Assembly: GCA_023014485.1 (NCBI GenBank)
Contig: JAJOZX010005609.1
Coordinates: 227,001 to 291,000, forward strand
Length of the DNA stretch: 64,000 nt
Source: Bathynomus jamesi
Lineage: Eukaryota > Arthropoda > Malacostraca > Isopoda > Cirolanidae
Reading direction: 5' to 3'
The translations under genes and the position numbers were made by a program. The notes beneath the pieces are model-generated. The model saw only the letters and a list, made by a program, of their open reading frames with translations. It did no database searches and was not told the origin of the DNA. Shown piece after piece: positions 9,765-20,868 of this stretch; positions within the stretch are counted from its first letter, which is position 1, and each line of letters starts with the position of its first letter.

Positions 9765-11737
9765 TCACTGTGGCAAAAATTTTCTTTTGTAAGACTTTCT
9801 AGCGTATTTGCTTGTTGATGGCAGGTCTCTTTTCAAGCACCAGCAGTAATCAGCCATCATGTGGGAATCCCAGCGGCCTTGGTACCGTTCCTCCATAATT
9901 TTGATATCTTGGTGGAATCTCTCCCCTTGTTCGTCACTTACATCACCTAAATTACTTGGAAATTGGTCAAGATGGCTATTCAAAAAATGCATTTTTATGC
10001 TCATATTGCAACCTAACTCTTTGTAGTCCCTTAAAAGTTTTTTTACGATTTCTTCGTAGTTATCTGCCCTATAATTGCCTAAAAAGTTTTCTCTCAAGTC
10101 CACGAATAAGAACCAGCCATTTTTTTCGCGTTCATTCATGACATTAGGAAAATTGCTGTCTTTAATCATTGTTCTTATTTGTGGACCGTCGAAAATTCCC
10201 GCCTTGATTTTTTCATAACTTAAACTTGGAAATTTTGAAGTTATGTATTTGAAACACTCGCCGTTCGTATCTAAAGCTTTTACATATTGTTTAATGAGGC
10301 CTAGTTTTATATGCAGAGGAGGAAATATGATTTTATCTCTGCTCACTAAAGGTGGATTAATTACGTTTTTTTCTCCGACAGTAAGTGATGTTCGTGCTGG
10401 CCAGATTTGTTTGAAATAATGTTCTTCCTTGGCTCTGCTGTCCCATAAGCAAAGGAAGCAGGGATATTTAGTATACCCTCCTTGTTGTCCTAGCAGAAAA
10501 TTAACCATTTTTAAGTCAACACATATGATCCACTCGTGCTCCCTATATTTGATAAGATTTAAAACCTTTTCTATATGTTCATACTTTTCTTTTAATTTTG
10601 TTGAGTGCCCAATCGGTATCGAGCCGTATAGATTGCCATTATGCAACAACACACACTTAAGACTTCTTTTCGAACTGTCTAAAAACAAGCGCCAATCATT
10701 TGCATCGTAAGACTCAACCCCCATCTTCTTTAACAAACCAACTATGTCGCAGCAATATACTAACTATCCTCTGTTCTAAAATATTTAACAAGTTCTTCTT
10801 CTCTTTTTCTGTAAAATGAAATGTATGTGTTTGAAGTAAGCAAGTTTTTCTCTTTAAGTCTTGAAGCTAAAATTTCCGCAGCCTTTTTTGCCAAATTTAG
10901 ATCCCTTACAAGATCATTCAACTCGGCCTGGTTAAACTTTTGCGGATCGTTTGACTTTCAAATACGCTGGGGTCAAAATCGGTGTCTGACTCCTCAAAGT
11001 GCATAACAATATTTTCAGGAACATCTTCAACTAATTCTTGAGTTGGCAGACCCTTAAATTTGGAATGGGGATCTCATTTGAATGTAGCACAGGTCGTATC
11101 GCGGTGTCGAAATTTGGGTACTCGATACAATGTTTATTTTTCTTAGTGAAGCCCGAAGTCTTGACAAAGCAAAGGTAGCAATCGGTCTCGTGGTTAGTAG
11201 GCTCTCGCCACACCTGATATGGAAAAAAAATTGTAAAGCGTTAACAAAAGCGACGAGAGACTTGTTTTTATGAATTTTATCAAAAGTTATCACCCAAACA
11301 TTTAACATTTCTATGTGTTTCAACCTTATGCAATATTTGAGATTCTTATAAACATTTTCTGTAAATTTTTGTTTATGTACCTAAGTTACAATTACATTTA
11401 GGTAAGTTACAGTATACTAGTGATTAAATTACGTAGTTTTATGAAATCATAAACTTACCATCGGAACTCCAAAAGGTATTTTTGAATCCGAACCCTTCGT
11501 CCAATGTCGCAGTCTTTCAATGCATATAGTGCAGGCTTTATGTGGAGCCCACGATTTATCTTGGTCCCCCAGTTTTATGCCAAAATAAGCTAAGTAAGCT
11601 CTTTTTACGAAGTCAGTTATATTTGCTTGTTGATGTGGAAGTGTAAAATTTCCACATATATAACAGAAGGAATCAGGGTTGTTTTTGCATTTGAACTTTC
11701 TAGTGCTTGATGACATATTGCTTGATTGTTCTGCCAA
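9765..11737 (-). pseudogene. spliced transposase of the CACTG/TTA element
   Basis: Exon 1 (11737-11459) encodes a Cys/His-rich N-terminus: DSFCYICGNFTLP, QDKSWAPHKACTICIERL, then PFGVPM. A GTAAGT donor follows, and the intron ends in a pyrimidine-rich CAG at 11214. Exon 2 starts at 11213 and gives VWREPTNHETDCYLCFVKT in frame, so PM/VWREP joins as in a spliced message. The catalytic part continues to 9765: DANDWRLFLDSSKRSLKC, GYTKYPCFLCLWDSRAKEE (C-x2-C), PPLHIKLGLIKQYVKALD and GERFHQDIKIMEERYQGRW. C-x2-C followed by a late Glu near HQD is the arrangement known in several DDE superfamilies. Between ~11045 and 10736 there are breaks, including a stop near 10940 and one near 10770. The final ~320 codons are open and well preserved. 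A real transposon gene family, widespread in arthropods as unnamed proteins to my knowledge. Confidence 0.8.
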
Positions 11738-11976
11738 TTTGTAAAGGTATTTAAAGCCCTTAATTCATATAAATTTAAGAAAATCTGAAATATAAACACA
11801 AAAATTAGTTTAAATAGGTACTTACAATCTATGAAATTAAACTAGAAACACGGATGAGTAGGTACAATATAAATTACGTCTAATTAAATCAACTATATTA
11901 AATCACGATGACAAAATTACTCACTAAATCATATGCCAATTCAAAATTATGTTAATGCCCAAACTTAATTAGCTAA

Positions 11977-12010
11977 CTCAACTGACTGACTGACTGACTG
12001 ACTGACTGAT
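11977..12010. repeat. (GACT)n short tandem repeat
   Basis: CTGACTGACTGACTGACTGA and similar, about 34 bp, lies in the 5' noncoding part of the CACTG/TTA element (11740-12464), between its transposase and its inverted repeat. I see no other gene in that part. Confidence 0.8.
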
Positions 12011-12464
12011 TGAATTGACTGATTAACTCTGGAAACGAGTCGCTTTTATATTTTTAGTTGTCCCTCTAGAATACTCTACAGAGAACAGGAACGCTCGAGA
12101 AAATTTTAGAATTCTATGATATTTTTAGCTTAATTTACTAATATTAAAATGGGTTAAAAATGACAAAATTAAAAATATTTTTAGGGTGTTACATATAAAA
12201 ATATACATAATACAACAATACCATAACAATAGGTACAAATACCTAGATAAAAACCTAGTTGCATAATGTGTAACTGCAAAAAGACAGCGAGTATTGAGAA
12301 AAAAACCTTTTTATGAATACGACGAAAGAGGAGGGGTGTTGAGCAAAATCAGGACCTGATAGAGCAAAACCGAGTAAAAATTCGTGCTCAGCGCACCCAA
12401 ATTACCTAGAAGTAACTGTCAAATCTAATTCAATAGACAAAAATTTGAAATTTGTTCCCCAGTG

Positions 12465-12960
12465 TTATTGGACAGACTCCACTATAGTTTGGCACTGGTT
12501 AAGAAGCCAGGCAAGGAAATGGAAACCATTTGTTGCCAATAGGGTGGAGGAAATTCAAGCACACCCAGATCCCAAGCAATGGAAGCATTGTCCAGGCACC
12601 CAAAACCCAACTGATTTACCAACACGAGGAATTTCAGCGAAAGATCTTGCACAGTCAAGTTTGTGGTGGAATGGGCCAGAGTGGTTAAAACTTGGAAGTG
12701 AAAACTGGCCTTCAAATCAGGCTATTGTAGGAGAATGCCAGGCTCAAGAAGAATGGGTGAGTGAAATGAGAAAATGCACTGTGAACAGTTGTCAAGTTAT
12801 GCAGCAGGACCCCATATTGAGGCTTGAGGACATTAGCAGTCTGAAAAGGTTGTTAAGAGTGACAGCATGGGTATATAGATTTACAGACAACATTAAGGGA
12901 GAAACAAGAAAGGAAGGAATTCTGAACAGTAAGGAGATTCAGCAAGCCAGACAATACTGG
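12465..12960 (+). pseudogene. pol: BEL/Pao RNase H, second part
   Basis: The interrupted pol frame resumes as YWTDSTIVWHWLRSQARKW, which carries the third RNase H acidic residue (WTDS), then FVANRVEEIQ, WKHCPGTQNPTDLPTRG and AKDLAQSSLWWNGP. This is the normal BEL/Pao passage from RNase H into the region before integrase. It reads open to YWVVY, where the MULE-like element has inserted. The frame continues after 16481 as VYVQNEKFGEERELL. Confidence 0.9.
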
Positions 12961-12969
12961 GTGGTATAT

Positions 12970-15900
12970 TAGGGTGTACCATTTTTGGGTCATTTTCAAA
13001 AAGTCAAGGTCCAGGAGTCTAATGTTGTGCCAAATGATGTCCTAAACACGAATTTAACAAGCATTTTCTAATCCAACAAATTTTGAATCCCCCCACCCCC
13101 CTTGAAATTTTGCCCATCCCCTTTTCCTAAAAACCCCTATATCTAAAAAACTATCAACTTTATCGAAAAATGTTATAGAATAAAAATGATTTAGAATCAA
13201 ACGTTCTATTAGAAAAGTTCATTAAGATAGAAATTTACGTAATTTTGAAAATTTTCATTTTCTTTTGTCCAAGAGCACCTTATTGTATTAATATAAAATA
13301 AGGTGCTTAAGTTACATTATTTATGAGTATATTGTGAGTATAATCCAAATTTAAAAATCCTTTTTTACATTGAATTTTAATAAACAAGCATTGTTTTTAC
13401 TCTTATGTTTCTTTTCAGACTGCTTTATTTGAAAAATAAATAAAAAATGAGTCAAACAGCTACAAAACAGCATGACTTTATTCTTGGTCGCTTGCAGGCT
13501 GATATTATGAGTTCATCTAAAATTGTTTTACCATCCAATAAAGATGTTCTAAGCCATTTTATTTATTTACGGAGAATGCAGTATAAGGGTCCAAAAGTTA
13601 TAAAAGATTCTACTGTTAATGAAGTTCTACAGAAGCTACTAATAATATGGCAAAAAGCATGCATTCCTACTATAGATATTAGTAAAAACCCTAAAGGCAG
13701 GAAGATGCTGTTAAATCTAGAAGAAATGCATAATAATTTAATCAAGCACAAAAAAAGAGCAAGCTTTGAAAATGAACTCTCTAATTTCATGAAAATTATG
13801 GATTCCCTTTTTGACATCTCTTCTCAAAATGCCGTTGAATTAATCCAAAAAGACCGCATGAGAACTGAGCCTCAGAAAGCATATGATATTTCATTCTTAG
13901 AAGATCAAAGAACAAAACGAGAAACATGTTTAGGTTTGCTAGATGCAGATTATGCATCAAAAGTACAGCGCAAGTACATTAGATTAGAGAAAGAGAAAAC
14001 GCAAAGAGAAACATAAATCAGTGAAGCAAGTGAGTGCTACAGCCAGAACATCAGAGACCCTTCTTTCTAGCACGACCAGTTCTGAGACAGACAGCTATAG
14101 CTATGAAGAGTTTCCGACAGAACCTACAGCAGGACCTTCAAATGCTTCCAGCCCCAAAAATATTCTTGCCTCGCCATTGGTTTCCTCCACTGCAGACAGA
14201 CTTAATCTCTCTATTGGACAACGGACTGTTTTTGCTGCTGCAGTAGCCATTAGGTGTGGCAAGGATATTGAAAAACTGTCTCTCCTCCAGGACCACATCT
14301 GCAAGAGCCGCTCGAAAGACAAGAAAACGAAAATATGAAACTTGCATCAAGGATTTTACTCCTCCTGATCACTGCCTAGTACATTGGGATAGCAAGCTGC
14401 TTACTAAATCATGTTCAGAACAAGAAGACCGCCTTGCAATACTTGTTACTGGATACCCAAATGTAGAAAAACTTTTATCAGTTTCTATAATAGATGATTC
14501 CACTGGATTGTCTCAAGCCACTTCTGTATTTCAAAGTATTGAAAAATGGAACTTGAAGCAAAATGTCTTTGGAGTATCATTTGATACCACTGCATCCAAT
14601 TCAGGATGGATGAAAGGTTCCTGTAAGTTACTTGAAGAACTTTTGCAAAAGAAATTGATTTGGTTAGCATGCCGCCATCATGTGGCTGAAAGAGTTTTGT
14701 GTGCTGTGTATGAAACCATTTTTGGCCCAAGTAAATCTCCTGAGTTTGAGTTATTCAAAGAATTTCGCGAGTCTAAATGGAAGAAAATTAATACGAAATC
14801 TACATACAATGTTCTTGATGTTAAATCAAGGTATCAGAGGCCTAAAGGAAGAATGTGTAGAATTTATGACCCAATGTTTAAGAAAATCTGACTGCTTTCC
14901 ACGTGATGACTATAAGGAAGTTGCTGAAACAACTTTAATGCTTTTAGGAGAGGTTTCCAGAAAAACAGTCATTGGCGGAAACCTGGTGCAATGCACCGTA
15001 CCAGGTGGATGGCAATGATTTTGTATACAAATAAAATGTATGCTTTTGCCCACCAAGCATCATATGATGAATCATTGATTAAGAAATTAAAGAGAATGTG
15101 TCTATTTAATGCATTAATTTATGGAAAATACTGGCTTTTATGTTCTAATTCACTAGATAGTCCAGCTAATGATCTGAAGTTTTATCATGATTTGGTGAAT
15201 TACAAGAAGGAAGATAGGGAAGTTGCAAATGCTGCTTTGAAATCTTTTGCCAATCATTACTGGTATTTGACGGAGGAAGTGGTCCCTTTGAGTTTCTTTG
15301 GATCGCTAAGTAATGATGAAAAAGATAAGATCGCAAAATCCTTAAACAAATATCCAGTTCCAGAAAATTATGTATGTGGGCAACCTGTTTTCCCCATTTT
15401 AAAGGAAGACACAAAGCTTCATCAGCTAGTAGGTCCAATTTCATGGCATTTATTTCAATGCTGTGGGTCAAAACCAGACTCATGGATAAATAAACCAGCA
15501 TCAACATGGGAAGAGGTCGATGACTACAACAAACTAAAAAACATTCTTTCATCTATTAGAGTAGTCAATGATACCGCTGAAAGAGGAATCAAGCTGGTTC
15601 AAGACTTTCATGACAAATGTCAAAATGAAGAAGAATTTCAAGGTCTTTTGCAAATTGTGGAAGAGAATAGAAGACTAATTCCTGATCCTAGTAAAGAGAC
15701 TCTTAAAAGAATGAAACTCAGTAAAGAATAGTTCATTAACAGATAGATTAGGTATTTTATTTGCAGAGATTGTTTTAATTTAGAAGAGGCTGATTTTTTT
15801 TGTTATTAAATATACCATAAATTGTCTTTTCTTATTTTTATGTTTAAAAAGCTCTTATATCAATGATTTCTAATTAGGAAACTTGTTTCTTTTTATTTTT

Positions 15901-16480
15901 TTGAGGAAAGTGTTGAATAAAGGAAAAAAAAACGATGGACCTCACAAGTATAGATAAAGTGTTAATTTTTAGCTTTATTTTATATATATATAGTTTTGAG
16001 GTTGTCCTCACTTTGTATAGGCTAGTTATAATAAAAACTAATTATGATTTGCATTATAACTAGCAAATACAAAGCCCATCGCCGCGAAGCTGCATTGGGG
16101 TGATGCTTCAAAGGTGGCGGTAACACCTTATTTAAGAAGAAGGCACTGCAAGCAAAAAAATTTTTTAATTTAAATTTTTAAAAAATAAATGAAAATTTTC
16201 AAAATTAAGTAAATTTCTATTTTGATGAACTTTTCTAATAGAACTTTTGATTCTAAATCATGTTTATTCTATAACATATTTCGATAAAGTTGATAGTGTT
16301 TGAGATATATGGGGTTTTTAGGGAAAGGGGATGCGCAAAATTTCAAGGGGGGGTGGGGGGGATTCAAAATTTGTCGGATTAGAAAATGCCTGTAAAATTC
16401 GTGTTTAGGACATCATTTGGCACAACATTAGACTCCTGGACCTTGACTTTTTGAAAATGACCCAAAAATGGTACACCCTA
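12970..16480 (+). mobile_element. MULE-like transposon, 9 bp duplication
   Basis: A 3,511 bp element with terminal inverted repeats of about 295 bp (12970-13264 and 16187-16480), starting TAGGGTGTACCATTTTTGGG on each side and differing by few bases. The 9 bp target duplication GTGGTATAT is exact (12961-12969 and 16481-16489). Long inverted repeats plus a 9 bp duplication are usual for Mutator-like elements. The transposase, however, is of a family I cannot name with certainty. A second, broken member is at 39388-40722 and 54868-55232. Confidence 0.9.
13447..15731 (+). pseudogene. transposase of the MULE-like element, frameshifted
   Basis: Segments in three frames form one protein of about 760 residues. 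The N-terminal block (13447-14016) has ILGRLQADIM, SHFIYLRRMQ and WQKACIPTIDI. Then come LNLSIGQRTVFAAAVAIRCG (14199), LVHWDSKLL (14375), DRLAILVTG, VSFDTTASNSGWMKGSCKLL (14575) and LIWLACRHHVAERVL (14660), followed by RDDYKEVAETTLMLLGE (14903), RTRWMAMILYTNKMYAFA (14994) and a C-terminal VVNDTAERGIKLVQDF (15563). The FDTT Asp, the CRHH motif and the late Glu in NDTAERG are candidate catalytic residues. Frameshifts lie near 14015, 14290, 14785 and 15000. I recognise the protein as a widespread, usually unnamed transposon family in arthropods and cnidarians. Its superfamily label is open. Confidence 0.75.
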
Positions 16481-16489
16481 GTGGTATAT

Positions 16490-17849
16490 GTGCAGAATGA
16501 AAAATTTGGTGAAGAGAGGGAATTGCTCACCAGCCGTTCATTACAGGTTCTACCAACACATTCTGCTCTTAAGGGTTTGGATGTGTTTTTGGATCAGGAT
16601 TTATTGAGAGTAGGGGTAGACTACAGTTTTCTGGGCTTCCAGAGGAGAAAAGACATCCAATTTTTCTACCTTCCGGGGGGCACTTTGTAGAACTTTTGAT
16701 CCTGGATACTCATCATAAGTTGTTACATGCTGGAGTTAGAGAAGTGATAATAGAGATCAGACAACAGTTTTGGATTCCCAAAATTAGACAAGTAGTAAAA
16801 AAGGTCTTGCATAAATGTGTGGTTTGTAAGCGCTGGAGTGCAAAGCCTTATTATGAAAAGGTGGCTCCATTTCCAAGAGAACGGTGTGTCTGTACTGCCC
16901 CATTTGATGTAGTGGGAGTAGACTTCGCAGGTCCAGTCTATGTGTATGAGCAAGGGGAGTCTAACAAAGGTTATATATGTCTTTTCACATGTGCTACCAC
17001 CAGAGCAATCCATTTGGAGTTGGTAAGCAACTTAAGTAGTGATGTATTTCTTTTGGCCTTTAAAAGGTTTGTGAACAGAAGGGGTTTCCCAAATAAAATC
17101 ATCTCGGATAATACAAAAACCTTCAAAAGGGCTGCAAAGGAACTCCAAGAAGTTTGGTCCTTGCTAAAAGAGGAGGGATTCCAATCCTACTTTTCACACC
17201 ATGGGGTACAGTGGGAGTTTATTGTTGAGAGAGCACCATGGTGGGGAGGATTTTGGGAAAGGCTAGTGAGAAGTGTAAAGTGTCCATTAAAAAACTTTTA
17301 GTTAATGCTCATTTGAGCAAAGAAGAATTCTGCACTGTTTTGTGTGAAGTAGAAGCAATGGTGAACAGTAGGCCTATCACCTTTGTTTATAACAGTATGC
17401 AGGATGCAGAGCCATTGACACCAAATCATTTTCTTTGTGGTAAACGATTAACATCAAGCCCCAGTTTGCCAGAAGACTTACAGCCTATCCAGAGCACTCA
17501 ATAAGAGTTAACCAGAAGGTTCAAGTACCTTGAAGAGCTACAAGATCAGTTATGGAAGAGGTGGCAGATAGAATACTTGCCAGAACTCAATTATTACCCG
17601 TCAGGCAATGTAAAGGGCTCCAATGCAAATTGTATCAAGGTGGGAGAAGTGGTAATGATTGGGGATGAAAGACCAAGGCAATGCTGGAAGCTTGGCATAA
17701 TTGAAGAGTTGTTTGTTGGCAAAGGCAATTTAGTTAGGTCTGCACTGGTAAAGACTACAGGAGGAAAATTAAAGAGACCTATACAAAAACTCTCTGCTTT
17801 AGAAATCAGCAAAAACACGGATAGTCAAGATGAAACATTTGAGTTATAG
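16490..17849 (+). pseudogene. pol: BEL/Pao integrase and C-terminal DUF5641 region
   Basis: After the MULE-like element, pol continues with the H2C2 zinc-binding domain (HHKLLHAG, KKVLHKCVVCKRW; 16714-16835), the integrase core (VVGVDFAGPVYVYEQG at 16910 with the first Asp; KIISDNTKTFKRAAKEL at 17096 with the second; ERAPWWGGFWERLVRSVK at 17227 with the Glu), NSRPITFVYN, and the DUF5641-type C-terminal region (VGEVVMIGDERPRQCWKLG at 17640; GGKLKRPIQKLSALE). A frameshift near 17275 and a stop at ~17504 break it. The 60 bases between the stop and the 3' LTR include a small hairpin (AATGCCTCTTCGGCATT, 17894-17910); no env gene. Confidence 0.9.
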
Positions 17850-17909
17850 CCTCATGGAGAAGCTTGGCTAAATTTGCAGAAGGTAATGACAACAATGCCT
17901 CTTCGGCAT

Positions 17910-18512
17910 TGTTAGAAAATCTAGAAGAGGAAGAGCCATTGTTGTTCCAAGGCGATATGATGACTAAGCTGATGCAGCATTGCTTGTATATATTAAGTTA
18001 AGGTGTACAGTATATATATCCATCTCATAATTGTAAGGTTAGTGAAAAATTCACTTAATTTAGAGCTAGCATTTTTGGGCTCTGTGGCATCATTGTTTGG
18101 GCACTCTTGTGGCATCGTTTTTTGGGGCGCTGCGCGTCCTTCTACTCGTTTGTTGAATGCGGCACTTACAGGGTGTGGTCTTATAGAGAGCTCTCTTGCA
18201 ATTCAGTTTGGTTGTTTAGATACAAGATTGTTGCATCGTGCAATAGTGCAGGTTGTGTTGTTGTTGCAAGGTTTAGAAAGAAGACCATAAATAGTGCCCC
18301 TTTTGTTTTTTATCTTAATTTTATGCAACTGATGCCTAAGGTAGGCCCACATCGAGTCAGCAACCCTGAGGTAGGACCTAATAGGACCTCAAAGTCCGTA
18401 AGTTTTTAGTCTAGCTTAACTTGGGCTGTAGGTTAAACTGGCCCTTCAGAGGTTGGCCGTTCACGGCTCAGCTGGGATTCTGAACCCAATAAAATAAAAA
18501 TAAAAAATAACA
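17910..18512 (+). repeat. BEL/Pao 3' LTR (603 bp)
   Basis: Pairs with 5021-5625. Begins TGTTAGAAAATCTAGAAGAG, ends AATAACA, and is followed at once by GGAAT of the target duplication and the resumed LINE A sequence. The many small differences from the 5' LTR show that the insertion is not recent. Confidence 0.95.
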
Positions 18513-19163
18513 GGAATAATCTTCCCGCGTCCGTCGTGAACTCTACCAGCGTTAACATGTTTAAAACTGTTTAGATAGGCTTTTCAAAAATATTAACGTC
18601 GTTTAAAATAATAAAACAATTATCAGCAGGAGCTCTAGGGATAATGGCCGAGGTTTGAGTCTGTTGACGATTAATGCCAGCTTGTGAAATGCTAGCGTGT
18701 GATATGCCAGCAATAAAATTATATTAAAAAAAATTGGTCTAACACGAACTTAGATGTAGCTCGTAGCGTAAACTAACCCACTTTTTGTTATACTCTTCAT
18801 ACTTTTTTTGTTCTTTTCTTATCTTCTCTTTACTTGCATGTCTGTAGTTTACATGGTATGACAGTGTTTGAGTTAAAACTGTGTTTGCATGGTTTGAAAG
18901 CGTTCTTATTTTACTTCTTTTTTTCTTTCGCTCCTTTCCTATTCTCTTCTACTATTTTTCCGATTTGTCGGCAGTGGCCGGCGGATAATGACGGTGAGTC
19001 TTTCTCTTTTTCTGAATAAATGTTAACCCACGAATGATAGGTTTTGCTACTTACTTAACTCCTTATTCTTTTCTTTTAACCCCCTACTCTCTTTCTCTCG
19101 GGCTAACCGTAGAGTGGATCTTAGGGTCTTTGTTAACCTTAGCTTCTATAGATCTGTAGATCT
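18513..19163 (+). mobile_element. LINE A copy 1, 3' piece
   Basis: Continues the LINE interrupted at 5020: the last coding bases (CTTCCCGCGTCCGTCGTGAA) and a ~600 bp 3' untranslated region that matches 29216-29896 in copy 2. Shared landmarks are the GTTGACGATTAATGCCAGCT box, GTAGCTCGTA(G/T)CGTAAACTA and a terminal TAGATCTGTAGAT. The two copies part just after that, which sets the 3' end. Confidence 0.85.
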
Positions 19164-19513
19164 TTATTGCGGATCATTCATAATCTATACCACTTAACCT
19201 AACATACAAGTACAATCTTACGTATTATACACTGAACGTAATACAAAATAAGGCCAACACAGCCACTTAACCTAACATACGAATACAAAAATAAGGCCAG
19301 CATAGCCAGTTAACCCAACATACAAATACGATCTTATTATAACACAACTTAATATGCATATATAATCTTTGCTACATTACAAAAATAAGGAATTGTAAAC
19401 CAGCAGTTGTCTGAACCAAAACTGCCATACAGTATAGGTGATAGGTACACAATATCTGAAGACAGGACATTGCACAATAACACATTTGAGGTGTTTTGGA
19501 CCTAGTAATGAAA

Positions 19514-20000
19514 TTATATATATATATTCTTCCGGATTAACGTTTGGCTGGTAGGTAGGTTACGCGTAGTAAACATAAAACTGGCACTGCACCATTTTGG
19601 TTCCCTACATAGCATACGAAAAATATTATTATGAGCAACAGAAAGTTTATTCATAACAGTTTTTGTATAGTTCCACCACAGATGAGATGTATACAATGCA
19701 GTACAGTAAGTTCTAAAAAGATAAGTTTTAATTGATTCTGAACACATACCAAATTTTCTTACTAGCATCTTACCATGTACATACAGCTTTTTACGTTGCC
19801 TCTCAATATCAAGTTCATCTCGCAGCTCGTGAATAAATTACATGACCTAAGTATTTACTGTGTCTTTGACAGGTATTGTCTGACCATTCATTTCAATACG
19901 AAACTTTATTTTACCTTCTATTATTTTTAGTAGCTTTATTCTAGTTTATTTTTTTACTTCAACAAAATCTGATTTTAGCTATTCAGTTAAACCTGTATTT
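19514..20000 (-). pseudogene. LINE E reverse transcriptase C-terminal fragment
   Basis: The complement gives KYLGHV near 19880, then ELRDELDIERQRKKLYVHG (19850-19790), and MLVRKFGMCSESIKTYLFRT with YTSHLWWNYTKTVMNKL and SVAHNNIFRMLC in 19768-19580. This is the region after the catalytic core of many non-LTR reverse transcriptases. One or more frameshifts separate the two blocks. Family differs from LINE A to D. The catalytic YADD is not present, so it is only a 3' fragment. Confidence 0.65.
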
Positions 20001-20100
20001 ATTGATGTTACCCTTAAAAATTTGGTTTTTTGCAATATTAACACTATTTAACGGGCAACTTCGGAAAGTTAGAGAAAAATGTTAAATAATTACCAACATT

Positions 20101-20200
20101 AATAATAATAATAATAAAAAATAATAAATAATAATAATAATAAAAATAATTAATAATAATAATAAAAATAATAAAAATAATAATAAAATATAATAATATA
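20101..20200. repeat. (AAT)n microsatellite
   Basis: Imperfect AAT repeats with interruptions, about 100 bp. Unrelated AT-rich sequence surrounds it. Confidence 0.9.
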
Positions 20201-20554
20201 ATACATTCATACGTACATATATACAGCAAAAAAAATTCTAATTTCGCAAATGAGTTGAGATGAGAAGGCAAACATACTGGGTATAAAATATAAAAGGTAA
20301 CTGGGCGGATTCAGGGAGAGACAGTGCATTTTTTAACCTTGTGACTGGGCGACATAAATGTCGTCCAGTCAAGGAAATTGGTCGCCTAGTGAATGACATT
20401 TTAAGGTACTGGGCGACAAGGATTTTTCAACTTTTGTTACCAAAAGGCCTAATTTTGTGCTCTTACACCCAAAGTTGAGCCTCTATAAAATTTATAAATA
20501 ATATTGGCACCCCCTTAAATGTGAGTATAATTAAAATACAATATATAAATATAA

Positions 20555-20868
20555 GGTACTTACGTATTATCGGGACTACCAAACTGTTTATTATGTATTT
20601 TTGCTCTCGTCATTTTCGTTTAAACTAACGAAAATATCACAACTTAACCTAACCAGTCATCAAAGGCGTACAGTTGACCTGACCGGGCATTCTTCAGTTG
20701 ACCTAACCGGGATTGCCCGTTAGGTCAACTGAATGCCCGGTTAGGTCAACTGTACGCCCTTGATGATTGGTTAGATTAAGTTGTGATATTTTCGTTTGTT
20801 TAAACGAAAATGACGAGAGCAAAAATACATAATAAACAGTTTGGTAGTCCCGATAATACGTAAGTACC
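20555..20868. repeat. palindromic repeat, motif pair 1
   Basis: A 314 bp near-perfect palindrome: GGTACTTACGTATTATCGGG at the left edge is answered by its complement at 20849-20868. Each ~140 bp arm contains the ~65 bp motif also found at 48981-49163 and 61330-61532 (AACGAAAATATCACAAC, CTTAACCTAACCAGTCATCA, GTACAGTTGACC, GGGCATTC). Around it, short GGGCGAC and GTCGCCCAG motifs (20353-20415 and 20943-20951) suggest a larger element of about 620 bp whose ends I cannot fix. Confidence 0.85.

Larger units (their letters stand above)
9483..12464 (-). mobile_element. CACTG-ended DNA transposon, TTA duplication
   Basis: A 2,982 bp element bounded by TTA (9480-9482 and 12465-12467). Removing it together with one TTA restores the BEL pol frame as PSYYWTDS. 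Both ends begin CACTGGG; the similarity is interrupted for about 45 bp and then strong again over about 65 bp (CTAGGTAATTTGGGTGCGCT at 9531, complement of 12393-12412). It encodes a spliced transposase on the minus strand. CACTG ends and a 3 bp duplication recall the CMC group (EnSpm/CACTA, Chapaev3), but the assignment is inference. Two relatives in the window have the same ends and target: 33695-34149 and 37780-38783. Confidence 0.85.
5021..18512 (+). mobile_element. BEL/Pao LTR retrotransposon
   Basis: A 13.5 kb span: 5' LTR, leader, gag, protease, RT, RNase H, integrase and 3' LTR in BEL/Pao order, flanked by the 5 bp target duplication GGAAT (5016-5020 and 18513-18517). Removing the two nested DNA transposons (9483-12464 and 12970-16480) leaves about 7 kb, a usual length for BEL/Pao. 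No envelope gene is present between the integrase and the 3' LTR. Several frameshifts in pol show that it is inactive. It sits in LINE A copy 1 in the same orientation. Confidence 0.95.

Noticed and set aside
17850..17909. An envelope-like gene in the BEL element
   Set aside because: Only about 60 bases lie between the end of pol and the 3' LTR.
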